Below are positions 34,857-43,889 of a stretch of 64,000 bases of DNA, piece after piece; within the stretch, counting starts at the first letter, position 1; each line of letters opens with the position of its first letter. The stretch lies in assembly GCA_913057175.1 (NCBI GenBank), contig CAJXNP010000010.1, forward strand, positions 124,001 through 188,000, read 5' to 3'. The position numbers were made by a program, and so were the translations under genes. The notes under the pieces are model-generated. The model searched no databases and was not told where the DNA came from. It was given only the letters and a program-made list of their open reading frames with translations. Source of the DNA: an uncultured Cytophagales bacterium (GTDB taxonomy: Bacteria; Bacteroidota; Bacteroidia; Cytophagales; Cyclobacteriaceae).

Positions 34857-35551
34857 TTTGCTAAAGCCAGTGTGGCAATACTGATTGCCCCAACATCATG
34901 TTTGATCAATTCCATTGAACAAGCCGCCAGTGTAGAGCCAGTTGTAATGACATCATCAATAAGCAGAATATGTTTTCCTTTAACCAGATCAGGATCCAAA
35001 ACAGAAAATAAATCCTTTACATTAAACATTCTGTCTGTTCTGGACTTTCTTGTCTGGGTTTTACTTTCTTTCCTTCTTTCCAGTGCATTTAAACATGGAA
35101 CAGAAAGAACCTCGGAAATTGCTTTTGCGACAATTTCACTTTGATTGAAACCCCGTTTCCTTTCTTTGGATTTATGAAGAGGTACGGGAACGATTAGGTC
35201 GATATTTGAAATGTGTAAATTATCTTGAATGAAATTGCCAAACCAGGTGCCTAATTGTGATCCGATTTGTTTGTCCCCGTTGTACTTAAAATCGCACAAA
35301 AGGCTTTGGGTAATATTTCCCTTTTTATACGTTAAGAAACAAATTACATTTTTGGGATTGACATCAACAAATTTGGAACTGATAACTCCATAATTCCTGG
35401 AAAAGTCTAAAACAGGTAGCGAAGATTTACAGTAAACACAAAGTACATCCTCTGTTTCTGTCAAATATTCACTGCAATAAAAGCAAAGCCTGGGATAAAC
35501 CAGATCGACAAGGCGATTAACTGACTTATTTATGTTATTAAAAAAATTCAT
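34853..35551 (-). CDS. comF: ComF-family phosphoribosyltransferase-like protein
   Basis: A 232-residue protein of the ComF/GntX type. An N-terminal cysteine zinc finger (CFYCSEYL near residue 19, CVYCKSSL near residue 35) precedes a type I phosphoribosyltransferase domain with the PRPP loop LLIDDVITTGSTLAAC (about residues 195-210). The RKRGFNQSEIVAKAI segment (about 132-146) is typical. ComF proteins help in natural competence or purine-related scavenging; exact substrates are unresolved. It is divergent from a small conserved gene. Confidence 0.92.
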   Translation of the reverse strand: MNFFNNINKSVNRLVDLVYPRLCFYCSEYLTETEDVLCVYCKSSLPVLDFSRNYGVISSKFVDVNPKNVICFLTYKKGNITQSLLCDFKYNGDKQIGSQLGTWFGNFIQDNLHISNIDLIVPVPLHKSKERKRGFNQSEIVAKAISEVLSVPCLNALERRKESKTQTRKSRTDRMFNVKDLFSVLDPDLVKGKHILLIDDVITTGSTLAACSMELIKHDVGAISIATLALAK

Positions 35552-35555
35552 ACGC

Positions 35556-35563
35556 TATTTTTG
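35556..35563 (+). promoter_or_regulatory. candidate -7 element
   Basis: TATTTTTG, an exact TAnnTTTG match, lies 17 bases before the ATG of the gene at 35581, which would leave a very short 5' leader. No good -33 element is visible. Confidence 0.35.
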
Positions 35564-35580
35564 TAGGTAAACAACAAAAG

Positions 35581-35934
35581 ATGCTAAAAAAGGACCTGGA
35601 GTTTGATATCAAATGGAATGAGCTTCTAAAGAAGATAGGCAAAAAAATCGGTAAAAAGCCTGAAGACCTCAATGCAGTATTGTTTTTGATTGGTGTTCAT
35701 GAGCTTGGAAAAGGTATTAAAAATTTTACGAAAGAACAAAAGCAGGATCTAATGCACATTGCCATTTGCAAAGTGCTTAGTTTATCAGGTTATTATAGGT
35801 TAGAGGGATTGGACGAAGATGGCTGGCCGCATTGGAAATTGATAAAAAAACTTCCACATTTCGACATCCTTGAGCAGGAAAAACTTTTGAAAATGCATGT
35901 ATTAGAGTATTTTGAAGAAGAATTAGATTTATAA
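35581..35934 (+). CDS. conserved small protein of unknown function
   Basis: A 117-residue soluble protein with features reminiscent of a short regulatory or scaffolding protein: a lysine-rich start (WNELLKKIGKKIGKKPEDL), a helical middle (GVHELGKGIKNFTKEQKQDL) and a conserved C-terminus (YRLEGLDEDGWPHWKLIKKL). I believe orthologs occur across Cytophagales but I know of no characterised one. It precedes the binding-protein gene by 89 bases and is a possible leader of the same cluster. Confidence 0.65.
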   Translation: MLKKDLEFDIKWNELLKKIGKKIGKKPEDLNAVLFLIGVHELGKGIKNFTKEQKQDLMHIAICKVLSLSGYYRLEGLDEDGWPHWKLIKKLPHFDILEQEKLLKMHVLEYFEEELDL

Positions 35935-36023
35935 TCTTTAACTTACCTGAAATTATTTTCTTATTTTTTCAGAATGTGATTCTGATTAAATTTTCACATA
36001 AACAGAATAAAAAACAGCTAAAA

Positions 36024-37781
36024 ATGCATCAAATAAAATTTCTCTTTTTTGGTATACTCTCAATTATTTTAGTATCGTGCGGTAGCAATTCAGAAAACAG
36101 CGATGGAACCGAATCCTTATTGAAGAAAGCAAATGGTGAAAGATATTATGGTGGCATATTAAGAATAAATGAATCAGAGTATATCAGAAATTTATTTCCA
36201 CATAACATAACCGATGCATATTCCTACCGGGTCGCCTCACAGATTTATGAAGGACTTTTTAAATTCAATGATAAAACACTGGAAGTCGTTCCCAACCTGG
36301 TAGAAAGTTATGATGTCGATGGCTCTGGAACGATCTACACTTTTCATTTAAAAGACAGCGTTTATTTTCACGACGACAAGTGTTTTGAAGAGGGAAAAGG
36401 ACGAAAATTAACTGCCGAAGATGTCAAATATTCCTTTACCAGGCTTTGTACATCCAACTCAAACAACCAGGGTTTTGCTTCTATTTTCAAGGGTGTGTTG
36501 AAAGGAGCGGATAAATATTATGAGGCGACAAAAAATGGCCTTACGCCGGACGGAGGGGTAGAAGGAATTAGGATTATCGACGACTTGACAATTGAGCTAA
36601 CATTGGTAGAGCCAAATTCCATTTTGACCGTGCACCTTGCCAGACCAGCATGTTTTATTTATCCAAAAGAAGCGGAAGATCTGTATGGTCAGGATATGCG
36701 GATAAAGGCTGTTGGAACAGGCCCTTTTTATATAAGCGATGTAGATGAAGAAGTAGCAATTATTCTTAAAAAAAATAAGAACTATCATCAGAAGGATCAG
36801 TTTGGAAATCGACTCCCCTTACTGGATGCTGTTACCATTCAATTTATAAAGGACAAAAAATCTGAGTTATTTGAATTTAAAAAGGGAAACCTGGACATGA
36901 TCTACCGACTCCCCACAGAGTTTATTATTGAGATTCTGGAAGAATCAGAGCCAGGCTCAAACGGTGAATACAGTCAATTCGAGTTGCAGCGATCTCCTGA
37001 AATGGCAACACAGTTTATTTCATTTAATACACAATCGGGTATTTTCCGAAATAACAATGTGCGTAAAGCATTCAGTTTTGCCATTGACCGTTCAAAAATT
37101 CTTGACTTTGTATTAAATGGTGAAGGTTTTGCCCCGGGAAATCACGGGATCACCCCTCCTGTATTAGTCAACTATGAAATTGAAAAGATAAATGGTTATT
37201 CACTGAATGTAGATTCTGCGAGGTATTATTTGGGGAGAGCCGGATATCCAGAAGGAAAAGGTTTCCCGAAAATCACCTTTTATTTTAATGCGGAAGGAAA
37301 CCGGAATACGTTGGTGGCAACGGAAATCCAGAAACAATTAAAGGATCACCTTAATATTGACATGGATCTTGAATTGCTACCCTTCGCGCAATTGGTCGAA
37401 AAAGCGATTAATGGTGACTATGAAATAATGCGGGCGGCCTGGTTAGCGGACTACCCCAGCGCGGAGAATTTTTTATGGATTTTTCAGGGAAAAGACGTTC
37501 CCCGTAGTGCCGGTCAAGCATCTTATCCCAATATTACTCGTTATAATAATACTACATTCGACAGGCTGTTCAACCGCGCGTTGTACGCCGGGTCGATTGA
37601 GGAAGCAAACAGGTATTTTATGCAGGCAGAGAATACGCTTATGAACGATGCTCCCATGCTGGTACTATGGTATGATGAAGGATACCGGCTTCTACAATCT
37701 TATGTAAAGAATTTTCCAAATAACCCTATGCAATACAGGGATTTAGGTCATGTATATTTTGAAAAACCGGAGGCATTATAG
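36024..37781 (+). CDS. ABC transporter substrate-binding lipoprotein (oligopeptide type, family 5)
   Basis: A 585-residue periplasmic lipoprotein of the SBP_bac_5 (OppA/DppA-like) family. The start is the ATG at 36024, where the lipoprotein signal begins (MHQIKFLFFGILSIILVSCG); the upstream GTG at 35976 adds only a basic tail. The family segment IYEGLFKFNDKTLEVVPNL (about residues 76-94), HFLKDSVYFHDD-type and the later NVRKAFSFAIDRSKIL (about 350-365) are conserved. No ABC permease or ATPase gene follows; instead it heads a train with the DUF4175 protein. Orphan binding proteins in Bacteroidota may serve a scaffold or sensing role. Confidence 0.87.
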   Translation: MHQIKFLFFGILSIILVSCGSNSENSDGTESLLKKANGERYYGGILRINESEYIRNLFPHNITDAYSYRVASQIYEGLFKFNDKTLEVVPNLVESYDVDGSGTIYTFHLKDSVYFHDDKCFEEGKGRKLTAEDVKYSFTRLCTSNSNNQGFASIFKGVLKGADKYYEATKNGLTPDGGVEGIRIIDDLTIELTLVEPNSILTVHLARPACFIYPKEAEDLYGQDMRIKAVGTGPFYISDVDEEVAIILKKNKNYHQKDQFGNRLPLLDAVTIQFIKDKKSELFEFKKGNLDMIYRLPTEFIIEILEESEPGSNGEYSQFELQRSPEMATQFISFNTQSGIFRNNNVRKAFSFAIDRSKILDFVLNGEGFAPGNHGITPPVLVNYEIEKINGYSLNVDSARYYLGRAGYPEGKGFPKITFYFNAEGNRNTLVATEIQKQLKDHLNIDMDLELLPFAQLVEKAINGDYEIMRAAWLADYPSAENFLWIFQGKDVPRSAGQASYPNITRYNNTTFDRLFNRALYAGSIEEANRYFMQAENTLMNDAPMLVLWYDEGYRLLQSYVKNFPNNPMQYRDLGHVYFEKPEAL

Positions 37782-37786
37782 TAAAC

Positions 37787-40700
37787 GTGGGTAACACACT
37801 CGAAAATAAAATTTCTCAATATAAAAGGAAGTTTTACCTCAATCAGGTAATAAAAGGGGTTCTCATATCCGCTACCATACTATTAAGTGTCTTTTTGTTT
37901 TTTGTTCTGTTGGAATATCAGGCAAATTTCGACAAGACCGCCCGATCGATATTATTTTACATTTACCTGGGACTAGCTGCATTTGTGTTTTATAAATTGA
38001 TCATTGATAAGCTTCTGAAGCTATTTATTGCCAAAAGGCAATTAAGTGATTTTAACGCAGCTAAAAATATCGGCGGATTTTTTCCCGATGTGCAGGACAA
38101 GCTTCTGAACATTGTCCAGTTAAAAAGCCTGCAATCACAAAATCAGCTCGCATTGGCCAGTGTCAACCAGAAAACCCAGCAAATCATTCATGTGGATTTT
38201 TCCGATGCTGTTGACTTCAGAAATAATGTCCGCTACCTGAAAATTCTGATTATACCATTTCTTGTTGTCATTTTGCTTGGGATCTTCTCTCCATCGGTCC
38301 TAACAGAACCAGCGAAAAGAATTGCACAACACAAAAAAGATTTTGTGCTGAAAGCTCCTTTTGAATTTGAATTATTGAACAAAAACCTTTTGGCTTTCAA
38401 AAACGAAGACTTTGATTTACAAGTTCAACTGACAGGGGAGTCGGTACCATCTGATCTGTTTTTATTACTGGGAGACCGGAGAATCAAGCTCACAAAATCA
38501 GAGGATAATACATACCATTTTAATATTGAAAAGGTTCAGCAAAACTTTGATTTCCAATTTACCGCCGCTGGCTTTAATTCTTCCAGTTATGAGATCAATG
38601 TTGTCAACCGACCAAACATTAAAAATTTTGAAGCTGAGTTGATTTTTCCAAAATACCTGAATAGAAAGGTCGAAAGATTGAATAATATTGGGAATTTTCA
38701 GATTCCGGAAGGTACTAACATCAAATGGTACTATCAGACGCTGAATACAAATGATTTCGAAATCTATTTTGAAAATGCCGATGACACAATTGATGTTTTA
38801 AACACTGATAATCAATTATTTACATATGAAAAGCAATTTTTTAACAGTACAAATTATACACTAAGCCTGTCCAATGAATACAGTAAAAACAAGGACCTGA
38901 TACAATACAACATTGATGTCATCAAAGATAAGTATCCTAAAATTGATGTTCAGCTTCACAAGGATACCGTGCTATATAATTTAATTGTATTTGGAGGACA
39001 AATTTCTGATGATTACGGCCTTACCAGGTTAAGGCTTAATTATCGTGTTTCAGAATCCAATGAAAAAGACGCTGATTTTAAAGCCATTCCCATAGCCATT
39101 GACCGTTCGAAAAATCAGCAAAGCTTTTACATGCAATGGCTACTGGACTCTATGAAGTTAAAGAGTGGAGATAAATTAGAGTATTACCTGGCTGTAAGTG
39201 ATAATGATGGCATAAACGGAGCGAAGACCACCCGAACTGGTGTCTATCAATTCAAAATTCCCGACAAGCAAGAGGTTATTGAAAACCTTAGTAAAGCTTC
39301 GGAAAGTGCTGAAAATCAGATAGATAAGAGTATTGAAGATGCAAAACAGTTAAAAAAAGAGCTTGAAAAAGCAGAAGATCGTCTAAAAGGCAAAAAAGAA
39401 CTGAGCTGGCAGGATGAGCAGCTCATGCAGGATATCGTCGAACAAAAGCAAGAGCTTGAGGAGGAGATCAAAAAGCTTCAGGAGAAATACAAGGATTTTT
39501 CAGAAATGAAAAATCGCTTTAGCGAGGATGAAGAGAAGAACAAGAGAATTTCGGAAAAAGTAGAGCAACTTCAACAATTAATGGATGAATTATTGGACGA
39601 AGAAACCAAAAAGCTTTACGAAGAACTACAAGAGCTATTGGAGGAAAAGAAAAATGTCAATGATATCAAGGACATTGTTGAAAAGCTGAACCAAAAGGAG
39701 TTCAACCTGGAAAAAGAGCTTGAGCGATCCCTCGAATTATTCAAAAAACTTAAGTACGAACAAAAACTCGATGAGGCTATTGATAAAAGTGATGAACTAT
39801 CACAGGAGCAACAAGAGCTAATGAATGAGACAGAAGAAAAGGAAAGTGATTCGGATGACCTTTCAGAGAAACAATCAGAATTAAAGGAAGAGCTTGATCA
39901 ACTCGAGGAAAATATTGATGAGCTAAACGAGATCAATAAGGATCTAAAAAATCCGAATCCTCCTGCAGATTTTAAAGAAGACCTTGAGAACATCAAAAAC
40001 TCCATGAATGAATCTCAGGAGAACCTTCAGGAAAATAAAAAGAAAAAAGCAAACAAAGCTCAACAAAATGCCCAGCAGCAATTGAAAAAGATGTCAGAAA
40101 AATTGCAGCAGATGCAGGGCGCAACAGAAATGATGTCGATGCAATCCAATTTGGGAGATTTGCGCGAAATACTGGAGAACCTTATCAAACTATCCTTTGA
40201 ACAGGAAAGCAACATGGATCAGTTCAGAAATGTCAATCAAAGCGATCCAAAATTCCTTGAATTGTCACAGGAACAATTAAATATTCAGGATGATGCCAAA
40301 ATCATTGAAGACAGCTTGTATTCTCTTGCCAACAGGGTTTTCCAAATCCAATCGTTTGTTACAAGGGAAGTTGGAGAAATGAACAAAAATATCAATGAAG
40401 CAGTAGAAGCGATAAAAGAAAGAAAAAAGGACATCGCTGTTGGAAAACAACAGTATGCGATGACATCCATGAATAATCTTGCTTTGATGATTGACGATGT
40501 GATGACCCAAATGCAACAAGCGATGGCTGATATGATGGGCAATTCCAAAGGAGATCAAAACCAGATGGGTCAGGCGCCTTCAATTACCGAACTTCAGCAA
40601 CAGCTCAATCAGCAAATACAACAGTTAAAACAAAGTGGCAAGCAAGGGCGACAATTATCTGAGGAATTAGCGAAAATGGCGGCTGAACAGGAAAAAATCA

Positions 40701-41095
40701 GACAGATGCTCGAGAAAATGCAGAATGAACTGAACAATAATCCACTACAAGAAGGAGAAAAGGCAGGAGATAATCTGAGTGATGCCATCAAAAAAATGGA
40801 AGAAACTGAAATGGATCTCGTGAACAAAAACATAACTGAACGAACCATCAGGCGTCAGCAAGAGATTGTCACCCGCTTATTGGAAGCCGAAAAGTCAATG
40901 AGAGAAAGAGAGCTGTCTGAAGAAAGAGAAGGAGAGCAGGCAAAAAAATTCAAAAGGGAAATTCCGAAAGAATTTGAAGACTATATTAAAAACAAAGAAC
41001 AGGAAATAGAGTTACTGAAAACTGTACCTCCAAAATTGAATCCTTACTATAAAGAAGAAGTAAATAAATATTTTAATAGATTGGGGAATTTTTAG
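37787..41095 (+). CDS. DUF4175-type large coiled-coil membrane protein
   Basis: A 1102-residue membrane protein that starts with GTG, five bases after the binding-protein stop. Three hydrophobic segments lie in the N-terminal 170 residues (about residues 23-46, 55-75 and 148-166), followed by a beta-rich periplasmic section (about 170-490). Then comes an exceptionally long, charged coiled-coil (about 495-1060) rich in Glu, Gln and Lys, with motifs such as QKQELEEEIKKLQEKYKDF and QQLNQQIQQLKQSGK. This layout resembles the large DUF4175 envelope proteins of Bacteroidota. It may be a periplasmic rod or tether. No enzymatic motif is visible. Confidence 0.75.
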   Translation: MGNTLENKISQYKRKFYLNQVIKGVLISATILLSVFLFFVLLEYQANFDKTARSILFYIYLGLAAFVFYKLIIDKLLKLFIAKRQLSDFNAAKNIGGFFPDVQDKLLNIVQLKSLQSQNQLALASVNQKTQQIIHVDFSDAVDFRNNVRYLKILIIPFLVVILLGIFSPSVLTEPAKRIAQHKKDFVLKAPFEFELLNKNLLAFKNEDFDLQVQLTGESVPSDLFLLLGDRRIKLTKSEDNTYHFNIEKVQQNFDFQFTAAGFNSSSYEINVVNRPNIKNFEAELIFPKYLNRKVERLNNIGNFQIPEGTNIKWYYQTLNTNDFEIYFENADDTIDVLNTDNQLFTYEKQFFNSTNYTLSLSNEYSKNKDLIQYNIDVIKDKYPKIDVQLHKDTVLYNLIVFGGQISDDYGLTRLRLNYRVSESNEKDADFKAIPIAIDRSKNQQSFYMQWLLDSMKLKSGDKLEYYLAVSDNDGINGAKTTRTGVYQFKIPDKQEVIENLSKASESAENQIDKSIEDAKQLKKELEKAEDRLKGKKELSWQDEQLMQDIVEQKQELEEEIKKLQEKYKDFSEMKNRFSEDEEKNKRISEKVEQLQQLMDELLDEETKKLYEELQELLEEKKNVNDIKDIVEKLNQKEFNLEKELERSLELFKKLKYEQKLDEAIDKSDELSQEQQELMNETEEKESDSDDLSEKQSELKEELDQLEENIDELNEINKDLKNPNPPADFKEDLENIKNSMNESQENLQENKKKKANKAQQNAQQQLKKMSEKLQQMQGATEMMSMQSNLGDLREILENLIKLSFEQESNMDQFRNVNQSDPKFLELSQEQLNIQDDAKIIEDSLYSLANRVFQIQSFVTREVGEMNKNINEAVEAIKERKKDIAVGKQQYAMTSMNNLALMIDDVMTQMQQAMADMMGNSKGDQNQMGQAPSITELQQQLNQQIQQLKQSGKQGRQLSEELAKMAAEQEKIRQMLEKMQNELNNNPLQEGEKAGDNLSDAIKKMEETEMDLVNKNITERTIRRQQEIVTRLLEAEKSMRERELSEEREGEQAKKFKREIPKEFEDYIKNKEQEIELLKTVPPKLNPYYKEEVNKYFNRLGNF

Positions 41096-41105
41096 AAATT
41101 TGAGC

Positions 41106-41507
41106 ATGGATACCATTAAAATTGAGATACCGTCGATAGATGAAAACATCAGAATCATTGAAAGCTTTATCGACAATGCAAAAGAAAAATTTAATCTCGA
41201 CGACGATATTTATGGAAACATCATGATTGCAGTAACGGAATCTGTCAACAATGCAATCAAACATGGAAACCAGCAAAACAAAACAAAAAATGTTCATATT
41301 TCCCTTTCGTTAAATGAAAATGTACTGCGTTTCAGAGTACAAGACGAAGGGATTGGTTTCGACCATCATAACCTTCCGGATCCTACTTCTCCAGAAAACA
41401 TTAATAAACCAAGTGGCCGGGGCATCTTCCTGATGAAGCACTTATCTGATGAAGTCAATTTTCACGATGATGGCCGCACCGTGGAGCTTTGTTTTTATGT
41501 GGACTAA
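41106..41507 (+). CDS. RsbW-like anti-sigma/serine kinase ATPase
   Basis: A 133-residue GHKL ATPase of the anti-sigma regulatory factor type. I place the start at the ATG at 41106; a TTG six bases upstream would add two residues. The N-box is TESVNNAIKHGN (about residues 43-54), the G1 box is DEGIGFD (about 80-86) and the G2-like PSGRGIFLMKHL follows (about 101-112). Such proteins bind and phosphorylate or sequester sigma/anti-sigma partners. No cognate anti-anti-sigma factor is encoded nearby. It begins 10 bases after the DUF4175 stop and is followed at once by ybeY. Confidence 0.9.
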   Translation: MDTIKIEIPSIDENIRIIESFIDNAKEKFNLDDDIYGNIMIAVTESVNNAIKHGNQQNKTKNVHISLSLNENVLRFRVQDEGIGFDHHNLPDPTSPENINKPSGRGIFLMKHLSDEVNFHDDGRTVELCFYVD

Positions 41508-41509
41508 TA

Positions 41510-41935
41510 ATGGAAAACATTTGTATCCATTACCAAGACATTCAATTCAAACTTCCTGATAAAACAAAAACCCTTTCCTGGATTCTAGAAACAATAAAAT
41601 CAAAAGGTAAAGAATGCGGGGACATTAACATTATCTTTTGCTCAGATGAATTTCTCCTTAACATAAACAAAGAATACCTCCATCACGATTATTACACTGA
41701 TATCATCACCTTTGATCATTCAGACAACCCGGACTTTCTTGAAAGTGACATATATATAAGTGTAGATCGCGTAAAGGAAAATGCCATAGAATATGATATT
41801 TCATTCATTGATGAACTTCATCGGGTCATGATACATGGTGTTTTACACCTCCTGGGACTAAATGATAAAACCAAATCCGAGAAAGAAGAAATGAGGAAAA
41901 TTGAGGATCATTATTTAGCTTTGCGGCAATTTTAG
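41510..41935 (+). CDS. ybeY: endoribonuclease YbeY (rRNA maturation)
   Basis: YbeY (141 residues here) processes the 3' end of 16S rRNA and takes part in 70S quality control. The start is the ATG at 41510; a TTG at 41489 would overlap the upstream gene. The zinc-binding motif HGVLHLLGLNDKT (about residues 109-121) is present, with the third ligand an Asp in the GLND position rather than the common GYDH, as seen in several Bacteroidota. YYTDIITFDHSD (about 62-73) is also typical. It is followed by the parS-bearing gap and mnmG. Confidence 0.93.
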   Translation: MENICIHYQDIQFKLPDKTKTLSWILETIKSKGKECGDINIIFCSDEFLLNINKEYLHHDYYTDIITFDHSDNPDFLESDIYISVDRVKENAIEYDISFIDELHRVMIHGVLHLLGLNDKTKSEKEEMRKIEDHYLALRQF

Positions 41936-41946
41936 ATCAATAGAAG

Positions 41947-41962
41947 TGTTCCACGTGAAACA
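41947..41962 (+). promoter_or_regulatory. parS-like ParB binding site 1
   Basis: TGTTCCACGTGAAACA differs from the Bacillus parS consensus TGTTTCACGTGAAACA at one position. It is a near-perfect 16-bp palindrome centred on CACGTG, the core that ParB recognises. A second site lies 22 bases on. Both are in the 87-base gap between ybeY and mnmG (gidA), a usual chromosomal location for partition sites near origins. Confidence 0.88.
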
Positions 41963-41984
41963 CTTATTCATAGTTTAATACAAA

Positions 41985-42000
41985 TGTTCCACGTGGAACG
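41985..42000 (+). promoter_or_regulatory. parS-like ParB binding site 2
   Basis: TGTTCCACGTGGAACG is a 16-bp site with a perfect 14-bp inner palindrome (GTTCCACGTGGAAC). It lies 22 bases from site 1, so two ParB dimers could load side by side. It covers the codons of a false upstream ATG (41984) for mnmG. Confidence 0.87.
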
Positions 42001-42022
42001 TTGTCCATATAAAATTATCAAC

Positions 42023-43888
42023 ATGTTTCCTGTATACGATGTAATAGTGGTTGGAGCTGGACATGCTGGGTGTGAAGCCGCATACAGCGCAGCTAAGATG
42101 GGTTCGAAAGTATTGCTTGTTACTATGAACATGGGTGTCATTGCTCAAATGTCGTGCAACCCCGCAATGGGTGGTGTTGCAAAAGGACAAATTGTGCGTG
42201 AAATCGATGCCCTTGGAGGAATGTCCGGAATCATTTCTGATAAATCAATGGTGCAGTTCAGGATGTTAAATCGATCAAAAGGACCAGCAATGTGGAGTCC
42301 CAGGAGTCAAAATGATCGTAATCTTTTTTCAGCTGAATGGAGGAAAGCATTGGAAAACAATTCAAATGTGGATTTCTGGCAGGAAATGGTAACAGATGTA
42401 TTGATAAAAGATGACCAGACCTGTGGTGTCAAAACAGCTCTTGGAATAGAAATTTCTTCCAGATCAGTCGTCCTGACTAATGGAACATTCCTCAATGGAA
42501 TTATTCATATTGGTGAAAAACAATTTGGTGGAGGTAGAACAGGGGAGAAGGCCGCTAAGGGTCTAACCGAACAATTAGTAAAAGTTGGGTTCCAATCGGG
42601 GAGAATGAAGACCGGTACACCTCCAAGAGTAGATGCCAGAAGTTTAAATTACAAAGTAATGGAAGAACAACAGGGAGATGAGAACCCTGGTAAGTTCAGC
42701 TTTTCATCACAAACATCTCCTCTGAAAAAACAATTAAGCTGCCATATAACCTATACCAATCCTGATGTTCATGAAATCCTTCAAACAGGATTCGATAGAT
42801 CCCCCATGTTCAATGGAAGAATAAAAGGGGTAGGGCCACGCTATTGTCCCTCTATTGAGGATAAGATTAACAGATTCGCTGAAAGAAACCGACATCAGAT
42901 ATTTGTTGAACCGGAGGGGTGGAATACGGTTGAGGTCTATGTCAACGGATTTTCCACATCGCTACCTGAAGATGTTCAATATAAAGCACTCACCAAAATA
43001 CCGGGTTTTGAGAAAGCCAAAATGTTTCGACCGGGTTATGCAATAGAATACGACTACTTTCCTCCTACACAATTAAACCATACGCTTGAAACCAAACTTG
43101 TTAAGAACTTATTTTTTGCCGGACAAATAAACGGAACCACCGGTTACGAGGAGGCAGCATCTCAGGGGTTAATGGCTGGAATTAATGCGCATTTAAAAAT
43201 TAATGAAAAAGAACCGTTAATCTTGAAAAGATCTCAAGCATATATTGGGGTTCTTATTGATGATCTGATCAACAAAGGAACTGAAGAGCCCTATCGCATG
43301 TTTACATCAAGGGCAGAATACAGGATACTGTTAAGACAGGACAATGCGGACATACGATTGACAGAAATGGGTCATTCCATTGGCTTAGCTGATGATGAAA
43401 GGTTAGCATCAGTTATTACAAAAAGCGAGAAATATGACACCCTTATTAAAGAGCTAAAAGAAATAAAAGTCCTTCCCAATGAAATTAATCATGGTTTAGC
43501 CGAAATAAATACAGCAAAAATTCATGAAAAAACTTCCGTCTACCAATTACTAAAAAGACCGGAAATAAGTCTCGGAAATCTGAGAAAGCATGACGCTTCA
43601 TTAAATACATCATTATCCAAATATGATGACGAATGCATTCAGCAGGCAGAGATCCACACGATCTATGAAACATATATCGATAAGGAGAAAAAGCTTGTTG
43701 AAAAAATAGAGCAGCTAGAAAATTTAAAACTTCGCGAAAATTTTGATTATAAAAGCATTACATCCCTATCGGCAGAAGCCATTGAAAAACTAAATAAAAT
43801 TAAACCCAAAACAATTGGTCAGGCTTCCAGAATAAGTGGTGTTTCACCAGCTGATATTTCTATCATCCTTGTATATTTTGGTAAATAA
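42023..43888 (+). CDS. mnmG: tRNA uridine 5-carboxymethylaminomethyl modification enzyme MnmG (GidA)
   Basis: MnmG with MnmE installs the cmnm5 group on the wobble uridine of tRNAs. The start is the ATG at 42023; an earlier ATG at 41984 falls within the parS site and lacks family similarity. The FAD motif is VVGAGHAGCEAAYSAAK (about residues 8-24), followed by MSCNPAMGG (about residues 43-51). Later come FGGGRTGEKAA, GRMKTGTPPR and YAIEYDYFPP, and the C-terminal helical domain ends in SRISGVSPADISIILVYFG. The length of 621 residues matches the family. Known as gidA in many bacteria, it is a classic near-origin gene. Confidence 0.97.
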   Translation: MFPVYDVIVVGAGHAGCEAAYSAAKMGSKVLLVTMNMGVIAQMSCNPAMGGVAKGQIVREIDALGGMSGIISDKSMVQFRMLNRSKGPAMWSPRSQNDRNLFSAEWRKALENNSNVDFWQEMVTDVLIKDDQTCGVKTALGIEISSRSVVLTNGTFLNGIIHIGEKQFGGGRTGEKAAKGLTEQLVKVGFQSGRMKTGTPPRVDARSLNYKVMEEQQGDENPGKFSFSSQTSPLKKQLSCHITYTNPDVHEILQTGFDRSPMFNGRIKGVGPRYCPSIEDKINRFAERNRHQIFVEPEGWNTVEVYVNGFSTSLPEDVQYKALTKIPGFEKAKMFRPGYAIEYDYFPPTQLNHTLETKLVKNLFFAGQINGTTGYEEAASQGLMAGINAHLKINEKEPLILKRSQAYIGVLIDDLINKGTEEPYRMFTSRAEYRILLRQDNADIRLTEMGHSIGLADDERLASVITKSEKYDTLIKELKEIKVLPNEINHGLAEINTAKIHEKTSVYQLLKRPEISLGNLRKHDASLNTSLSKYDDECIQQAEIHTIYETYIDKEKKLVEKIEQLENLKLRENFDYKSITSLSAEAIEKLNKIKPKTIGQASRISGVSPADISIILVYFGK

Positions 43889-43889
43889 T

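Noticed and set aside
36024-37781. A full oligopeptide ABC transporter
   Set aside because: Only the binding lipoprotein is present; the genes that follow are not permease or ATPase subunits.
41984-42022. Upstream ATG extending mnmG by 13 codons
   Set aside because: The extension is encoded by the parS-like palindrome and does not resemble MnmG; the ATG at 42023 gives the family N-terminus.
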